From the NCBI GenBank assembly GCA_003600225.1, contig QZFT01000037.1, positions 1-64,000 on the forward strand: a stretch of DNA of 64,000 bases, read 5' to 3'. Below are positions 1 to 7,916 of the stretch, in pieces (within the stretch, counting starts at the first letter, position 1; every line of letters begins with the position of its first letter). The translations under genes and the position numbers were made by a program. The stretch comes from Pseudonocardiaceae bacterium YIM PH 21723 (GTDB lineage Bacteria > Actinomycetota > Actinomycetes > Mycobacteriales > Pseudonocardiaceae). Under the pieces are notes generated by a model that saw nothing but the letters and a program-made list of their open reading frames with translations, was not told where the DNA came from and did not search any database.

Positions 1-27
1 CCCCCCCCCCCCCCCCCCCCCCCCCCC
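1..27. repeat. poly-C homopolymer tract
   Basis: Twenty-seven consecutive C bases open the window and end 25 bp before the first start codon. Such a tract is unusual even in GC-rich DNA. It may be a real slippage-prone tract upstream of the first gene or an assembly artefact; sequence alone cannot decide. Confidence 0.9.
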
Positions 28-52
28 AACTCCGGGTATTAGAGTCACCGCC

Positions 53-520
53 ATGAGTGCCTTTGGATTCGTCCGGAAGCTGGGACACAGCCAGCGGTTC
101 GCCGACTCGGGGAAGTTCCTGGTCCCGCTGGACCGCAAGCTGTCCCAGCTCACCAAGGGCCGGATCACCCTCGGCGGGCTGGGCGGGATCAAGCAGCTGC
201 TGATCACCACCACCGGCCGCAAGAGCGGGCAGCCGCGCTCCAACCCGCTGCTGTACGTCGAGCATGCGGGCGGTTACCTGGTCATCGGCTCCAACTGGGG
301 TCAGGGGCAGCATCCTGCCTGGTCCGGTAACCTCCTCGCCAACCCGGACGCGGTGATCACCCTGCGCGGCAAGGAGATCCCAGTGCGCGGGCGCCTGCTG
401 GACGGCGCGGAACGGGACCAGGCCTGGGCGGCCGCGCGGCGGGAGTGGCCGGCCTACGACACCTACGACGAACGCTCCGGCGAGCGGTCCATTCGGGTGT
501 TTCTGCTGGCCCCCAGATAG
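53..520 (+). CDS. Deazaflavin (F420)-dependent nitroreductase family protein
   Basis: A 155-residue protein of the Ddn/Rv3547 split-beta-barrel type, which in actinomycetes binds reduced F420 and reduces quinones or nitro compounds. Visible family features are the central TTGRKSGQPRSNPLLYVE segment (about residues 54-71), the following SNWGQGQHPAWSGNLLANPDA stretch (about 80-100) and the short C-terminal FLLAP end. Length is normal. The start is ATG after a weak purine-rich leader. A paralogue lies at 1267. Substrate and membrane association cannot be read from the sequence. Confidence 0.85.
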   Translation: MSAFGFVRKLGHSQRFADSGKFLVPLDRKLSQLTKGRITLGGLGGIKQLLITTTGRKSGQPRSNPLLYVEHAGGYLVIGSNWGQGQHPAWSGNLLANPDAVITLRGKEIPVRGRLLDGAERDQAWAAARREWPAYDTYDERSGERSIRVFLLAPR

Positions 521-573
521 AGCATTCATCGTTACGACACCGGGGGTTCGCCGCAGCTCGCTAGCTTGCGCGG

Positions 574-1116
574 GTGAATCGGCGGGTCGTCGTTGAAGTG
601 GCGCCACGGGTCCCCGTGCTGGTGGTCGCCGCCTCGCTGTTCGTGTTCGGTGGGCTGCTCGTCCCGGCCATGGTCTACACCGAAGATCTCCTACTGGAGC
701 CGGCCGCTCCGTACACCCTGTTGATCGCACTGGGCAGCCTGCTGGGCGTGTGGCTCCCGGTGCTGTGGTTCGCCTGCCGGGCAGGCAGGCACCGTCGCCT
801 GGTCTTCGACAACAAGGGCATCGCCTGGGAGGACCCCGGCGGCGCACCCTGGTCGGTGGGCTGGGGCGAACTGGACGGCGTGGCCGTCTCCGTGCACCGG
901 CGGTTCCAGCTGTCCGGGGCCCGGCTCGACCTGTTCCCGGAGTCCGCGGCGATGCGTGAGCGGCGCCCCGAGCTGGACCACCTCTGGGAGCGCGATCAGC
1001 TGCGCGGCGGTTACGCCGTTTCGCTGCTGGCACCTACGCCGGATGTGCTCGCCGGAATCGATGACGCCCTCCGTGACCTGCGGCCGGGCGTCTATCGGGG
1101 CATTACCGCCGGTTGA
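574..1116 (+). CDS. Hypothetical membrane protein, two TM segments
   Basis: A 180-residue protein with a GTG start. Two hydrophobic segments lie near residues 12-35 and 48-70, followed by a basic RAGRHRR turn and a soluble C-terminal half with short beta-rich stretches (LVFDNKGIAWEDPGG). The arrangement resembles actinobacterial proteins with two TM helices and a small cytoplasmic PH-like domain, but I do not recognise a named family. It sits between two F420-type reductase genes, with 53 bp and 150 bp gaps, so it is probably not tightly coupled to either. Confidence 0.65.
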   Translation: MNRRVVVEVAPRVPVLVVAASLFVFGGLLVPAMVYTEDLLLEPAAPYTLLIALGSLLGVWLPVLWFACRAGRHRRLVFDNKGIAWEDPGGAPWSVGWGELDGVAVSVHRRFQLSGARLDLFPESAAMRERRPELDHLWERDQLRGGYAVSLLAPTPDVLAGIDDALRDLRPGVYRGITAG

Positions 1117-1266
1117 CCCATCCCACGATGCCGATGGGCCGGTGGTCGGTTTCACTGATGTTAAACAGCGGAGACCGCCACTGGCCTGCGGTTATCGGAT
1201 CGATCTGATGTGCATGTGTTGATCGAATGTGCTGCGTGACCTGTTCGTGACTCTTAGCATCAGGGC

Positions 1267-1920
1267 ATGAGCTTCATCGTTCAACAGCTCGGCAAGACCG
1301 CCTGGTTCGTAGTCCTGTTACGCCTGCTGGCACGGTGTGACAGGGCTTTCCTGCAGTGGACGAAGGGCCGGGTCAGTATCGGCGCCGCGGGCGGCGCGCA
1401 GGAGCTCCTGTTGACGGTGCCCGGACGGCGTACCGGGATCCCGCGTACCGTCGCGATGCTCTATTTCCCGTATCACGCGTCCTGGGCGGTGATCGACACC
1501 AACTGGGGCAGGCCGCGCAGGCCGGACTGGTCGGCGAACCTGGTGGCCTGCCCGGACGCGGAGATCACCCTGAACGGGCATCGCATCCCGGTGCGTCCCC
1601 GGCTGCTGAGCGGCGCCGAGCGCGCCGACGTCTGGCGGGAGGCCCTCGCGACGTGGCCGGCGATCAGCCGCTACGACCGGCGCAGCGGAGACCGGGAACT
1701 GCGGGTGTTCCTGTTGCAGCCGTGGTGGTTAGAGCAGCGTGCGTCCGATGAGGACGACCGCCGCCACGGCGGCGATGGTCAGGATGGCGCCCTTGACCTT
1801 GCCGGCGTCCAGATACCGGCGCAGGGGATAGGACAGCAGCCAACCTGCTGCCAGGAAGGGCAGGAGCTCGGCCGCCTGGATCCAGTGGTGGGTGTGCACC
1901 TTTCCGGCCAGCGCCAGTAG
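1267..1920 (+). CDS. Deazaflavin-dependent nitroreductase family protein, run-on C-terminus
   Basis: The first ~153 residues are a second Ddn-like protein (TVPGRRTGIPRTVAMLYF, then DTNWGRPRRPDWSANLVACPDA, ending RVFLLQPWW), paralogous to the gene at 53. Family members normally stop about here. This frame has no stop and continues about 64 codons through DNA antisense to the convergent TSUP gene. The tail is charged and low in hydrophobics, like a shadow translation. Either the native stop was lost or the protein really carries an extension. It overlaps the neighbouring gene by 192 bp. Confidence 0.75.
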   Translation: MSFIVQQLGKTAWFVVLLRLLARCDRAFLQWTKGRVSIGAAGGAQELLLTVPGRRTGIPRTVAMLYFPYHASWAVIDTNWGRPRRPDWSANLVACPDAEITLNGHRIPVRPRLLSGAERADVWREALATWPAISRYDRRSGDRELRVFLLQPWWLEQRASDEDDRRHGGDGQDGALDLAGVQIPAQGIGQQPTCCQEGQELGRLDPVVGVHLSGQRQ

Positions 1921-2439
1921 CGCCAGCGAGCTGAACGAGCCGAAGACGAAGAACAGCCCCAGATTGCTGCGCACCGTGGGCCCGCTCTGATTCTGGTAGA
2001 CCAGCCCGATCGGTGGCCCGCCGATGGTGGCCGAGGTCCCGGATGCCCCGCTGGCCACGCCGGCGATGACCAGATTCCGCGGCGTCACCTGGATGTCGAG
2101 CTTGATCACCGACATGCCGACCAGCAGCAGGATCACCACGCCGAGGAACAGCGACACCTGGCGTTCCGGCAGCAGCAGGAAGATCCCGATGCCGAGCAGG
2201 TTGCCGACCACCCGGCCGGCCATGGCCCAGCGGATCTCCCGCCAGCGCACGTGTTCCCACTCCCGGATCACCGCCAGCGCCGCCGGAACGGCCGCGAGCA
2301 TCAGCGTGGGCACCGGGATGAAACTCGGATCGATGAGCGCCAGCAGCGAACCGGCCAGCACGTTCAGCCCGTAACCCGCCGCGCCCTGCACGAACGCGCC
2401 GACCAGCACCACGATGCCGGCCAGCCACAGTGTCAGCAT
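1729..2439 (-). CDS. TSUP family sulfite exporter TauE/SafE-like permease
   Basis: A 236-residue, very hydrophobic protein with about seven to eight predicted membrane helices. It contains the family-typical GAGGYGLN-like N-terminal loop (GAAGYGLNVLAG, about residues 20-31) and the central GASGTSATIGGPPIGLV segment. TSUP proteins export sulfite, sulfoacetate or other organic anions across the plasma membrane. The C-terminus ends IGRTLL, and its stop lies under the run-on tail of the opposite gene. No substrate-specific context is visible. Confidence 0.82.
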   Translation of the reverse strand: MLTLWLAGIVVLVGAFVQGAAGYGLNVLAGSLLALIDPSFIPVPTLMLAAVPAALAVIREWEHVRWREIRWAMAGRVVGNLLGIGIFLLLPERQVSLFLGVVILLLVGMSVIKLDIQVTPRNLVIAGVASGASGTSATIGGPPIGLVYQNQSGPTVRSNLGLFFVFGSFSSLALLALAGKVHTHHWIQAAELLPFLAAGWLLSYPLRRYLDAGKVKGAILTIAAVAAVVLIGRTLL

Positions 2440-2504
2440 GATCCACCCCCGGATCGCCGACGCTACGCCAGGCGCCGTCGGCGAACGGGGGATCGTGGCC
2501 GAGG

Positions 2505-2759
2505 TTACTTCCCGGCGCTCTCCTGGTCGCTGCCCACGGTCTGCTCGCCGGTGTTGATCAACGTCAGGTTGGTGTTGAACGCCCGATCGATCTCCAGGAA
2601 ACTGTCGTTGCCCTGCGGATTGATCGCGACCAGGCTGCCGATCGGACCGATGTTGCCGCCAGTCTCGCCCCCTGCGTAGGCCGCAGGGGCGATCGCCATG
2701 CTCAGTCCGCCGATCGCGGCGACGGTGCCGAGTACCCGAATGGCGCTATAGCTTCGCAT
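2505..2759 (-). CDS. Small secreted protein, unknown
   Basis: An 84-residue protein with a clear Sec signal peptide: MRSYSAIR, then a hydrophobic stretch ending APAAYAGG with a plausible AYA-GG cleavage. The mature part, about 55 residues, is Gly/Asn rich at first (GGNIGPIGSLVAINPQGN), acidic overall and has no cysteine. I do not recognise a family. It lies between the TSUP gene and the MaoC gene on the same strand, 10 bp from the MaoC stop, so co-transcription with the upstream pair is possible. Confidence 0.6.
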   Translation of the reverse strand: MRSYSAIRVLGTVAAIGGLSMAIAPAAYAGGETGGNIGPIGSLVAINPQGNDSFLEIDRAFNTNLTLINTGEQTVGSDQESAGK

Positions 2760-2769
2760 GCGACGCAGG

Positions 2770-3288
2770 CTATCGGTCGTTCGCCGGTTCCCGATCGGGG
2801 GACCGATCGCGAACCGCGATGAGGTTGAGCCCGGAGACGGTCAGCACCGGCTGGTCGTCCTGATCGAGCATCTTCCACTCGGTTCGGACGATCCCGCGGT
2901 CGGGCTTGGACGATGACCGTCGCGCCTCGACGACCGTGATTCGCACTGTCAGCAGGTCACCTGGGCGTACCGGCCGCAGCCACCGCAGTTCGTCCAGGCC
3001 CGGGCTTCCGAGGCTGGCGGTCGTCGGCAGGAACTCTTTGACCAAGATCTGGAACGCCATGCCGAAGGTGTGCAGGCCGCTGGCGATGATGCCGCCGAAC
3101 GGCCCGGTCGCCGCCGCTTCGGGATCGATGTGGAATGACTGAGGGTCATAGATGTTGGCGAAATCGATGATTTCGGCCTGGGTCAACGTGATCGGCCCGA
3201 ACTCGCAGACCGAACCGACCTCATAATCCTCGAATCGGCGTTCCGAGGTCGGAACGGTGATGTCGCGCCGGTAGGTCTTGTCACCCAT
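2770..3288 (-). CDS. MaoC family dehydratase (hotdog fold)
   Basis: A 172-residue protein from the ATG at 3288, which overlaps the preceding gene's stop by 8 bp; an upstream in-frame ATG at 3318 exists but is less likely. The hydratase-2 motif is visible: D-[IV]-x-[PQ]-x-FHID-(x)n-GIIASGLHT, with the catalytic Asp/His pair in the NIYDPQSFHID segment. MaoC proteins hydrate trans-2-enoyl-CoA to (R)-3-hydroxyacyl-CoA or dehydrate the reverse. Pairing with an ABM-domain protein suggests a small catabolic or lipid operon; the substrate is unknown. Confidence 0.83.
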   Translation of the reverse strand: MGDKTYRRDITVPTSERRFEDYEVGSVCEFGPITLTQAEIIDFANIYDPQSFHIDPEAAATGPFGGIIASGLHTFGMAFQILVKEFLPTTASLGSPGLDELRWLRPVRPGDLLTVRITVVEARRSSSKPDRGIVRTEWKMLDQDDQPVLTVSGLNLIAVRDRSPDREPANDR

Positions 3289-3634
3289 GCGAGCCTTCTT
3301 TTCTTGAAGATCTTTCACCGTCGGGGGATGTGAAGGCGTAGCTGCGCGCGACGTGCGCGATCCGCACCTCGTACTCCGCGTACCAGCGTTCCTGGCCGAG
3401 CCGCTGCGCCACCAGGTGCTCGGGGAGGTTCTTCCAGGCGAGCAGCGACTCCTCGTCGGCGAAGTAGATGACCACCAGTTCGGAGCCGTCCGCGCGAACC
3501 CCGGACGTGCGCCCCAGATATCCCGGCTGCCGTTCCACGAGTTCGACCATCCGCCGGTTCATCCGCTCGTAGCCGGTCAGATCATGCCCGTTGAGCCGCT
3601 GGGTGATGATGATCGCGACCGAGCCGTCGTGCAT
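3281..3634 (-). CDS. Antibiotic biosynthesis monooxygenase (ABM)-like domain protein
   Basis: A 117-residue protein from the ATG at 3634, which is preceded by a GGGGGG-type ribosome site; a longer frame upstream is not family-like. The pattern (beta strand VAIIITQRL, helix TGYERMNRRMVELVERQPGYLG, strand VVIYFADEESLLAWKNLPEH, then RWYAEYEVRIAHVAR) is the ferredoxin-like ABM/heme-oxygenase-like fold. The SLLAWKN-x-PEH segment is typical. Its stop overlaps the MaoC start by 8 bp, indicating translational coupling. The biochemical role is not determinable. Confidence 0.75.
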   Translation of the reverse strand: MHDGSVAIIITQRLNGHDLTGYERMNRRMVELVERQPGYLGRTSGVRADGSELVVIYFADEESLLAWKNLPEHLVAQRLGQERWYAEYEVRIAHVARSYAFTSPDGERSSRKEGSHG

Positions 3635-3797
3635 GTGTGCCCCCCGGAATCTCTCGATCCTCCCGAGGGGAGCAACCAGCCGAAGATCGCTGATGTTCCG
3701 CGCCACGGGTGTCCGCTTGAGGAAGCCTCGATTCCCACGGGGAGGCTCCGGGTATGTCTGGTTTCGGTAAAGCCCAGCGGTGAGAGGTGGCACTGAC

Positions 3798-4187
3798 GTG
3801 TCCTCGGCAAGAGACGACGACCAGCGTGCGACCCATCACCACCTGCGCGAGACCTTGTCGACCACGGCGCAGGGCCTGGCCCGGATCGCCGGGTCGGCGT
3901 GGACCAGCGGGCTGAGCATTCTCGCGGTGTCCGCCCTGGTCATCGCGGGTCTGTTCCTCGGCTTCAGCCACTCTTGGGCGGCCATCGTGCACTCGCTGGC
4001 CGGGCTGGTCAGCCTGCTGCTGTTGTTCAGCATCCAGCACAGCACTAACCGGCAGACGCAGGCCATTCTGCTCAAGCTCGACGAGATCGTGCACGCCACC
4101 GACGGCGCGGACAACAGGGTCATCGCCGCCGAAGAGCGCGAACTGCACGTCCAGCAGCGTCTGGAAAGCCGGCACAGCCCGCAGTAG
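3798..4187 (+). CDS. Low-affinity iron permease family-like membrane protein
   Basis: A 129-residue protein from the GTG at 3798, with AGAGG about 10 bp upstream; an in-frame GTG at 3780 lacks a ribosome site. Two hydrophobic helices (SILAVSALVIAGLFLGFSHSW and IVHSLAGLVSLLLLFSIQH) are followed by QHSTNRQTQAILLKLDEIVHA, a segment typical of the small bacterial Fet4/PF04120 family. In bacteria the transport function of this family is not established. The gene is divergent from the ABM/MaoC pair, with about 160 bp between the two starts. Confidence 0.7.
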   Translation: MSSARDDDQRATHHHLRETLSTTAQGLARIAGSAWTSGLSILAVSALVIAGLFLGFSHSWAAIVHSLAGLVSLLLLFSIQHSTNRQTQAILLKLDEIVHATDGADNRVIAAEERELHVQQRLESRHSPQ

Positions 4188-4258
4188 GCCGTCGTTGTCA
4201 TCTGTCCGGGTCCGAATGCCGCCAGAGGAAGCCCGCCGCGCGGAGCAGGCTGAATACC

Positions 4259-4387
4259 GTGAAGCGACAAACCCTCACCCGACGTGAGATCGATCTGGAC
4301 GCCTATCTGCGCCGGTTGCGGCGTTACCTGACCGACAGCCGGTTCCTCGCCGAACTGCGTTGTCTGTTGAGCAGCCCGGCTCGCTGA
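4259..4387 (+). CDS. Candidate 42-residue leader peptide upstream of monooxygenase operon
   Basis: A short frame starting GTG at 4259 (AGG about 9 bp upstream) encodes 42 residues: LTRREIDLDAYLRRL near the front and LRCLLSSPAR at the end. It carries a single Cys, at residue 35. It ends 7 bp before a 10-bp perfect hairpin and 117 bp before the first monooxygenase ORF. Actinomycetes are known to use short [RT]R-x-[IHV]DL-containing, Cys-bearing leaders before sulfur-assimilation genes. The resemblance is suggestive, not proof. Confidence 0.5.
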   Translation: MKRQTLTRREIDLDAYLRRLRRYLTDSRFLAELRCLLSSPAR

Positions 4388-4394
4388 ATCCCGC

Positions 4395-4430
4395 CTTCCG
4401 GAGGTGGCCAATGGGGGTGGCCTCCGGAAG
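4395..4430 (+). promoter_or_regulatory. Hairpin between leader ORF and monooxygenase operon
   Basis: Arms CTTCCGGAGG (4395-4404) and CCTCCGGAAG (4421-4430) pair perfectly around a 16-nt loop, with further partial pairing outside. There is no U-tract. The position, directly after the small ORF and before the operon, fits an attenuator or ribosome-exposure switch. Confidence 0.6.
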
Positions 4431-4504
4431 CGGTGCGGAATAACTCCGCGCATGTCGTTGTCGCACACCACACACGTCACCGCGCCTGAGAACGGAAACG
4501 GTCC

Positions 4505-5509
4505 ATGCCGAATCTGCACCTCGGGCTCGCGCTGGACGGCGCCGGATGGCATCCGGCGGCCTGGCGGGAGCCGGACGCACGACCGAACGATCTGCTCACC
4601 GCCCGCTACTGGTCGGACCTCACCGCCGAGGCCGAACGCGGGCTCCTCGATTTCGTGACCATCCACGACACCCTCGACGCCCCACCGCTGAGGAAAGACC
4701 TGGTCAGGGGCCGGTTGGACGCGGTTCTGATCGCCGCGCGGATCGCCCCGCTCACCCGGCACATCGGGCTGATCCCGGTCGCCGTGGCCACGCACACCGA
4801 GCCGTTCCACCTGTCCAAGGCGATCGCCACCCTCGACTACGTCAGCACCGGCCGCGCCGGGGTGCAGATCACGGTGTCCACCGAATCCGGGCACTTCGGC
4901 CGCCGGGACCTGTCCGCTTCCACAGAACAGGAACTGGCCGCCGAGGCCGCCGACTACGTCGAGGTGCTGCGCCGGCTGTGGGACAGCTGGGAGGACGACG
5001 CCGAGATCCGCGACGCCGCCACCGGGCGGTTCGTGGACCGGGAGAAGCTGCACTACATCGACTTCACCGGCCGCTGGTTCTCGGTGAAGGGCCCGTCGAT
5101 CACGCCCCGGCCGCCGCAGGGGCAGCCGCTGATCGCCGCCACCTTCCAGGTGGGAGCCGACCTGGTGTTCGGTGGGCAGTTCGCCGAGCTGGCCGTGTTC
5201 CTGGACGACACCGAGCCGGCCGCCCGGGACCGGCGGGACCGGTTGAACGAGATCACTCCGCCGCCGGGGGACATCGAGGTGTTCGCCGGGACCGCTCAGC
5301 AGCTCGCGGACCACCTCGTGGACCGGGGAGCGCCGGGGTTCCGGCTGCACCCGGCCGTCCTGCCACACGACCTGACCGCCGTGACCAGGGACCTGGTGCC
5401 GGAGTTGCAGCGCCGGGGAGTGTTCCGCCGCGAATACGAGGCGACCACGCTGCGTGGGCTGCTCGGCCTGTCCCACCCGGCCAACCGCTACGCCCTGGGG
5501 AGCCGATGA
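4505..5509 (+). CDS. LLM class flavin-dependent oxidoreductase
   Basis: A 334-residue luciferase-like monooxygenase (TIM barrel). Family landmarks are the N-terminal LHLGLALDGAGWHP, the DFVTIHDTL segment, RIAPLTRHIGLIPVAVATHTEPFHLSKAIATLDYVS and GRAGVQITVSTES, which belong to the NtaA/SnaA/DszA branch that uses FMNH2 from a separate reductase. Typical substrates are sulfonates, sulfones, NTA-like chelates or alkanes. First gene of a tightly packed three-gene operon; its TGA overlaps the next ATG (ATGA). No flavin reductase is encoded nearby. Confidence 0.85.
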   Translation: MPNLHLGLALDGAGWHPAAWREPDARPNDLLTARYWSDLTAEAERGLLDFVTIHDTLDAPPLRKDLVRGRLDAVLIAARIAPLTRHIGLIPVAVATHTEPFHLSKAIATLDYVSTGRAGVQITVSTESGHFGRRDLSASTEQELAAEAADYVEVLRRLWDSWEDDAEIRDAATGRFVDREKLHYIDFTGRWFSVKGPSITPRPPQGQPLIAATFQVGADLVFGGQFAELAVFLDDTEPAARDRRDRLNEITPPPGDIEVFAGTAQQLADHLVDRGAPGFRLHPAVLPHDLTAVTRDLVPELQRRGVFRREYEATTLRGLLGLSHPANRYALGSR

Positions 5510-6798
5510 CCAAGCAGATGCACCTCGCCGCGCATTTCCCCGGGGTCAACAACACCACCGTGTGGAGTGATCCGCAGGCGGGCAGCCACATCGAGTTCAG
5601 CTCGTTCACGCACATGGCGCAGACGGCCGAGCGGGCCAAGTTCGACTTCTTCTTCCTCGCCGAGGGCCTGCGGCTGCGGGAACAGGGCGGCAAGATCTAC
5701 GACCTGGACGTGATGGGCCGGCCGGACACCTTCACCGTGCTGGCCGCCCTCGCCGCGGTGACCGACCGGCTCGGTCTCACCGGCACGATCAACTCGACCT
5801 TCAACGAGCCCTACGAGGTGGCCCGGCAGTTCGCCAGCCTGGACCACCTGTCCGCCGGCCGGTCCGGGTGGAACGTGGTCACCTCCTGGGACGCGTTCAC
5901 CGGGGAGAACTTCCGGCGAGCCGGATTCCTGCCCCAGGAGCAGCGGTACTCCCGGGCGCAGTCTTTCCTGGATGCAGCATTCACCCTGTTCGACTCCTGG
6001 CAACACGACGGTGCTTTCAGCTACCGCGATGAGCACTTCGACATCGCGGGCCGGTTCGACGTGCCGCGCAGCCCGCAGGGCCGGCCGGTCATCCTGCAGG
6101 CCGGTGACTCCGATGAGGGACGCGAGTTCGCCGCGGCCAGCGCCGACGCGATCTTCACCCGGCACGGCACGCTGACCGCCGGCCAGGAGTTCTACGCCGA
6201 TGTGAAGGGCAGGCTCGCCCGGTACGGCCGCCGGCCACACCAGCTGCTGGTGCTGCCCGCCGTCACCTTCGTCCTCGCGGACACCGACGCCGAGGCGGAG
6301 GAGCGGGCGGCGCTGGTGCGTCGCCAGCAGGTCAGCGGACAGACCGCGCTGCGGAAACTGGAAGAGGTGTGGAACCGGGACCTGTCCGGCCACGACCCGG
6401 ACGGGCCGCTGCCGGAATCCGACCCGATCGTCGGCGAGAACACCATCGCCCTGGGCCGGGCCAGCACCCGGATGCACAAGGACCCCCTGGCCCTCGTCGC
6501 GAAGTGGCGGGCCCTGGCGGAGGAGAAGAAACTGTCCATCCGGGAGCTGATGATCGAGGTGTCCGCACGGCAGACGTTCGTCGGCTCGCCGGCCACGATC
6601 GCGGCGGCGATGGACGAGTTCGTGCAGGCAGGGGCCAGTGACGGGTTCATCCTGGTGCCCCACGTGACGCCCGGCGGCCTCGATGAGTTCGCCGACCGGG
6701 TCGTGCCGCTGTTGCAGGAACGCGGCGCGTTCCGGACCGAGTACACCGGCGAGACCCTGCGTGACCACCTGGGCCTCGATGAAGGGGGAGACGCGTGA
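5506..6798 (+). CDS. LLM class flavin-dependent monooxygenase, NtaA/DszA family
   Basis: A 430-residue protein starting at the ATG overlapping the previous stop. MHLAAHFPGVNNTTVW, FDFFFLAEGLRLREQGGK, SGWNVVTSWDAFTGENFRRAG and the FDSWQHDGAFSYRDEHFDIAG segment are hallmarks of the NtaA/SnaA/DszA monooxygenase subfamily (family length about 430-460). The reaction is FMNH2-dependent oxygenation of an unidentified small molecule. The conserved aromatic and acidic active-site region appears intact. Its stop overlaps the next GTG (GTGA), so all three enzymes are probably made from one transcript. Confidence 0.87.
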   Translation: MTKQMHLAAHFPGVNNTTVWSDPQAGSHIEFSSFTHMAQTAERAKFDFFFLAEGLRLREQGGKIYDLDVMGRPDTFTVLAALAAVTDRLGLTGTINSTFNEPYEVARQFASLDHLSAGRSGWNVVTSWDAFTGENFRRAGFLPQEQRYSRAQSFLDAAFTLFDSWQHDGAFSYRDEHFDIAGRFDVPRSPQGRPVILQAGDSDEGREFAAASADAIFTRHGTLTAGQEFYADVKGRLARYGRRPHQLLVLPAVTFVLADTDAEAEERAALVRRQQVSGQTALRKLEEVWNRDLSGHDPDGPLPESDPIVGENTIALGRASTRMHKDPLALVAKWRALAEEKKLSIRELMIEVSARQTFVGSPATIAAAMDEFVQAGASDGFILVPHVTPGGLDEFADRVVPLLQERGAFRTEYTGETLRDHLGLDEGGDA

Positions 6799-7895
6799 CC
6801 CCACTGTCCATTCTGGACCTGGTCCCGGTGAGCGCGGGATCCACCGCCGCCGAGGCCGTGCGCAACACCCTGGACCTGGCGCAGCGGGCCGAGGCCCTCG
6901 GTTACCGCCGCTACTGGTTCGCCGAACACCACCTGAACCCGGGCGTCGCGGGGGTGGATCCCGCCGTGGTGATCGCGCTGACCGCCGCCGCCACCGAGCG
7001 GATCCGGGTCGGCTCCGCCGGCGTGCAGCTCGCACACCGGACGCCGTTGAACACCGTCGAGGAGTTCGGCCTGCTGGACGCGGCCTACCCGGGCCGGATC
7101 GACCTGGGCATCGGTCGCAGCGGGCCCCAGCTGCTCAAGGAACACGCCCGCCGGCAACCGAAAACGGCCAGCAGCACGACGGACAGCGGCCTGCTGATCC
7201 CGGCCAGCCCGGCGCTGCGCACCCAGCCGCCCGCGTTCAGCCTGTTCGGCGAGCTGCTCCAGCAGCCGGGAGCGCAGTCGCCGGACTACGGCACGCAGAT
7301 CGAGCAGATCCTGGCGTTGCTGGACGGCACGTTCACCTCGACCGAGGGCGTGCCGGTCCAGCCGGTGCCGGGCACCGGTGCCCGGCCGGAACTGTGGATC
7401 CTGGGTGCCAGTTCGGGTCAGAGCGCGGCGGTGGCCGGGAAGAACGGGCTGCGGTTCGCCGCGAGCTATCACATCGCGCCGACCACGGCCCTGGACGCGG
7501 TCGCGGCCTACCGGGCGGCGTTCCAGCCGTCGGAGTTCCTGGACCGGCCGTACGTGTCGGTGTCCGCGGATGTGGTGGTCGCGCCGACCGAGGCCGAGGC
7601 CAGGGAACTGGCCGCCGGTTACGCGTTGTGGGTGCTGGGCATCCGGCGCGGCCGGGGCGCCCAGCCGTTCCCGTCACCGGCCGAGGTCGCCGGACACGAG
7701 TGGACCGAGGAGGACCGGGCCCTGGTCGCCGACCGGATCGACACCCAGTTCGTGGGCACCGCGGCCCAGGTCGCCGAGCGGCTGCGGCAGCTCCAGCGGT
7801 CGGCCGAGGCCGATGAACTGGTGGTCACCACCATCACCCACGCGCACGCCGACCGGGTGCGGTCCCAGGAGCTGCTCGCCGCTGAGTGGTTCTAG
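6795..7895 (+). CDS. LLM class flavin-dependent oxidoreductase, MsnO8-like
   Basis: A 366-residue protein, GTG start in a GTGA overlap. The opening LSILDLVPVSAGSTAAEAVRN, then YWFAEHHLNPGVAG and RVGSAGVQLAHRTPL, match the MsnO8-like LLM subgroup (short bacterial luciferase alpha-like proteins of about 330-370 residues). The insert KEHARRQPKTASS lies where some members bind the phosphate of FMN. Third and last gene of the operon; about 20 bp separate its stop from the convergent binding-protein gene. Function inferred only at family level. Confidence 0.83.
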   Translation: MTPLSILDLVPVSAGSTAAEAVRNTLDLAQRAEALGYRRYWFAEHHLNPGVAGVDPAVVIALTAAATERIRVGSAGVQLAHRTPLNTVEEFGLLDAAYPGRIDLGIGRSGPQLLKEHARRQPKTASSTTDSGLLIPASPALRTQPPAFSLFGELLQQPGAQSPDYGTQIEQILALLDGTFTSTEGVPVQPVPGTGARPELWILGASSGQSAAVAGKNGLRFAASYHIAPTTALDAVAAYRAAFQPSEFLDRPYVSVSADVVVAPTEAEARELAAGYALWVLGIRRGRGAQPFPSPAEVAGHEWTEEDRALVADRIDTQFVGTAAQVAERLRQLQRSAEADELVVTTITHAHADRVRSQELLAAEWF

Positions 7896-7916
7896 GACGG
7901 TCCTCGGCCCGATTCG

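Noticed and set aside
3836-5476. 546-codon minus-strand frame through the iron-permease-like and monooxygenase genes
   Set aside because: It is antisense to two recognised genes and has no motif.
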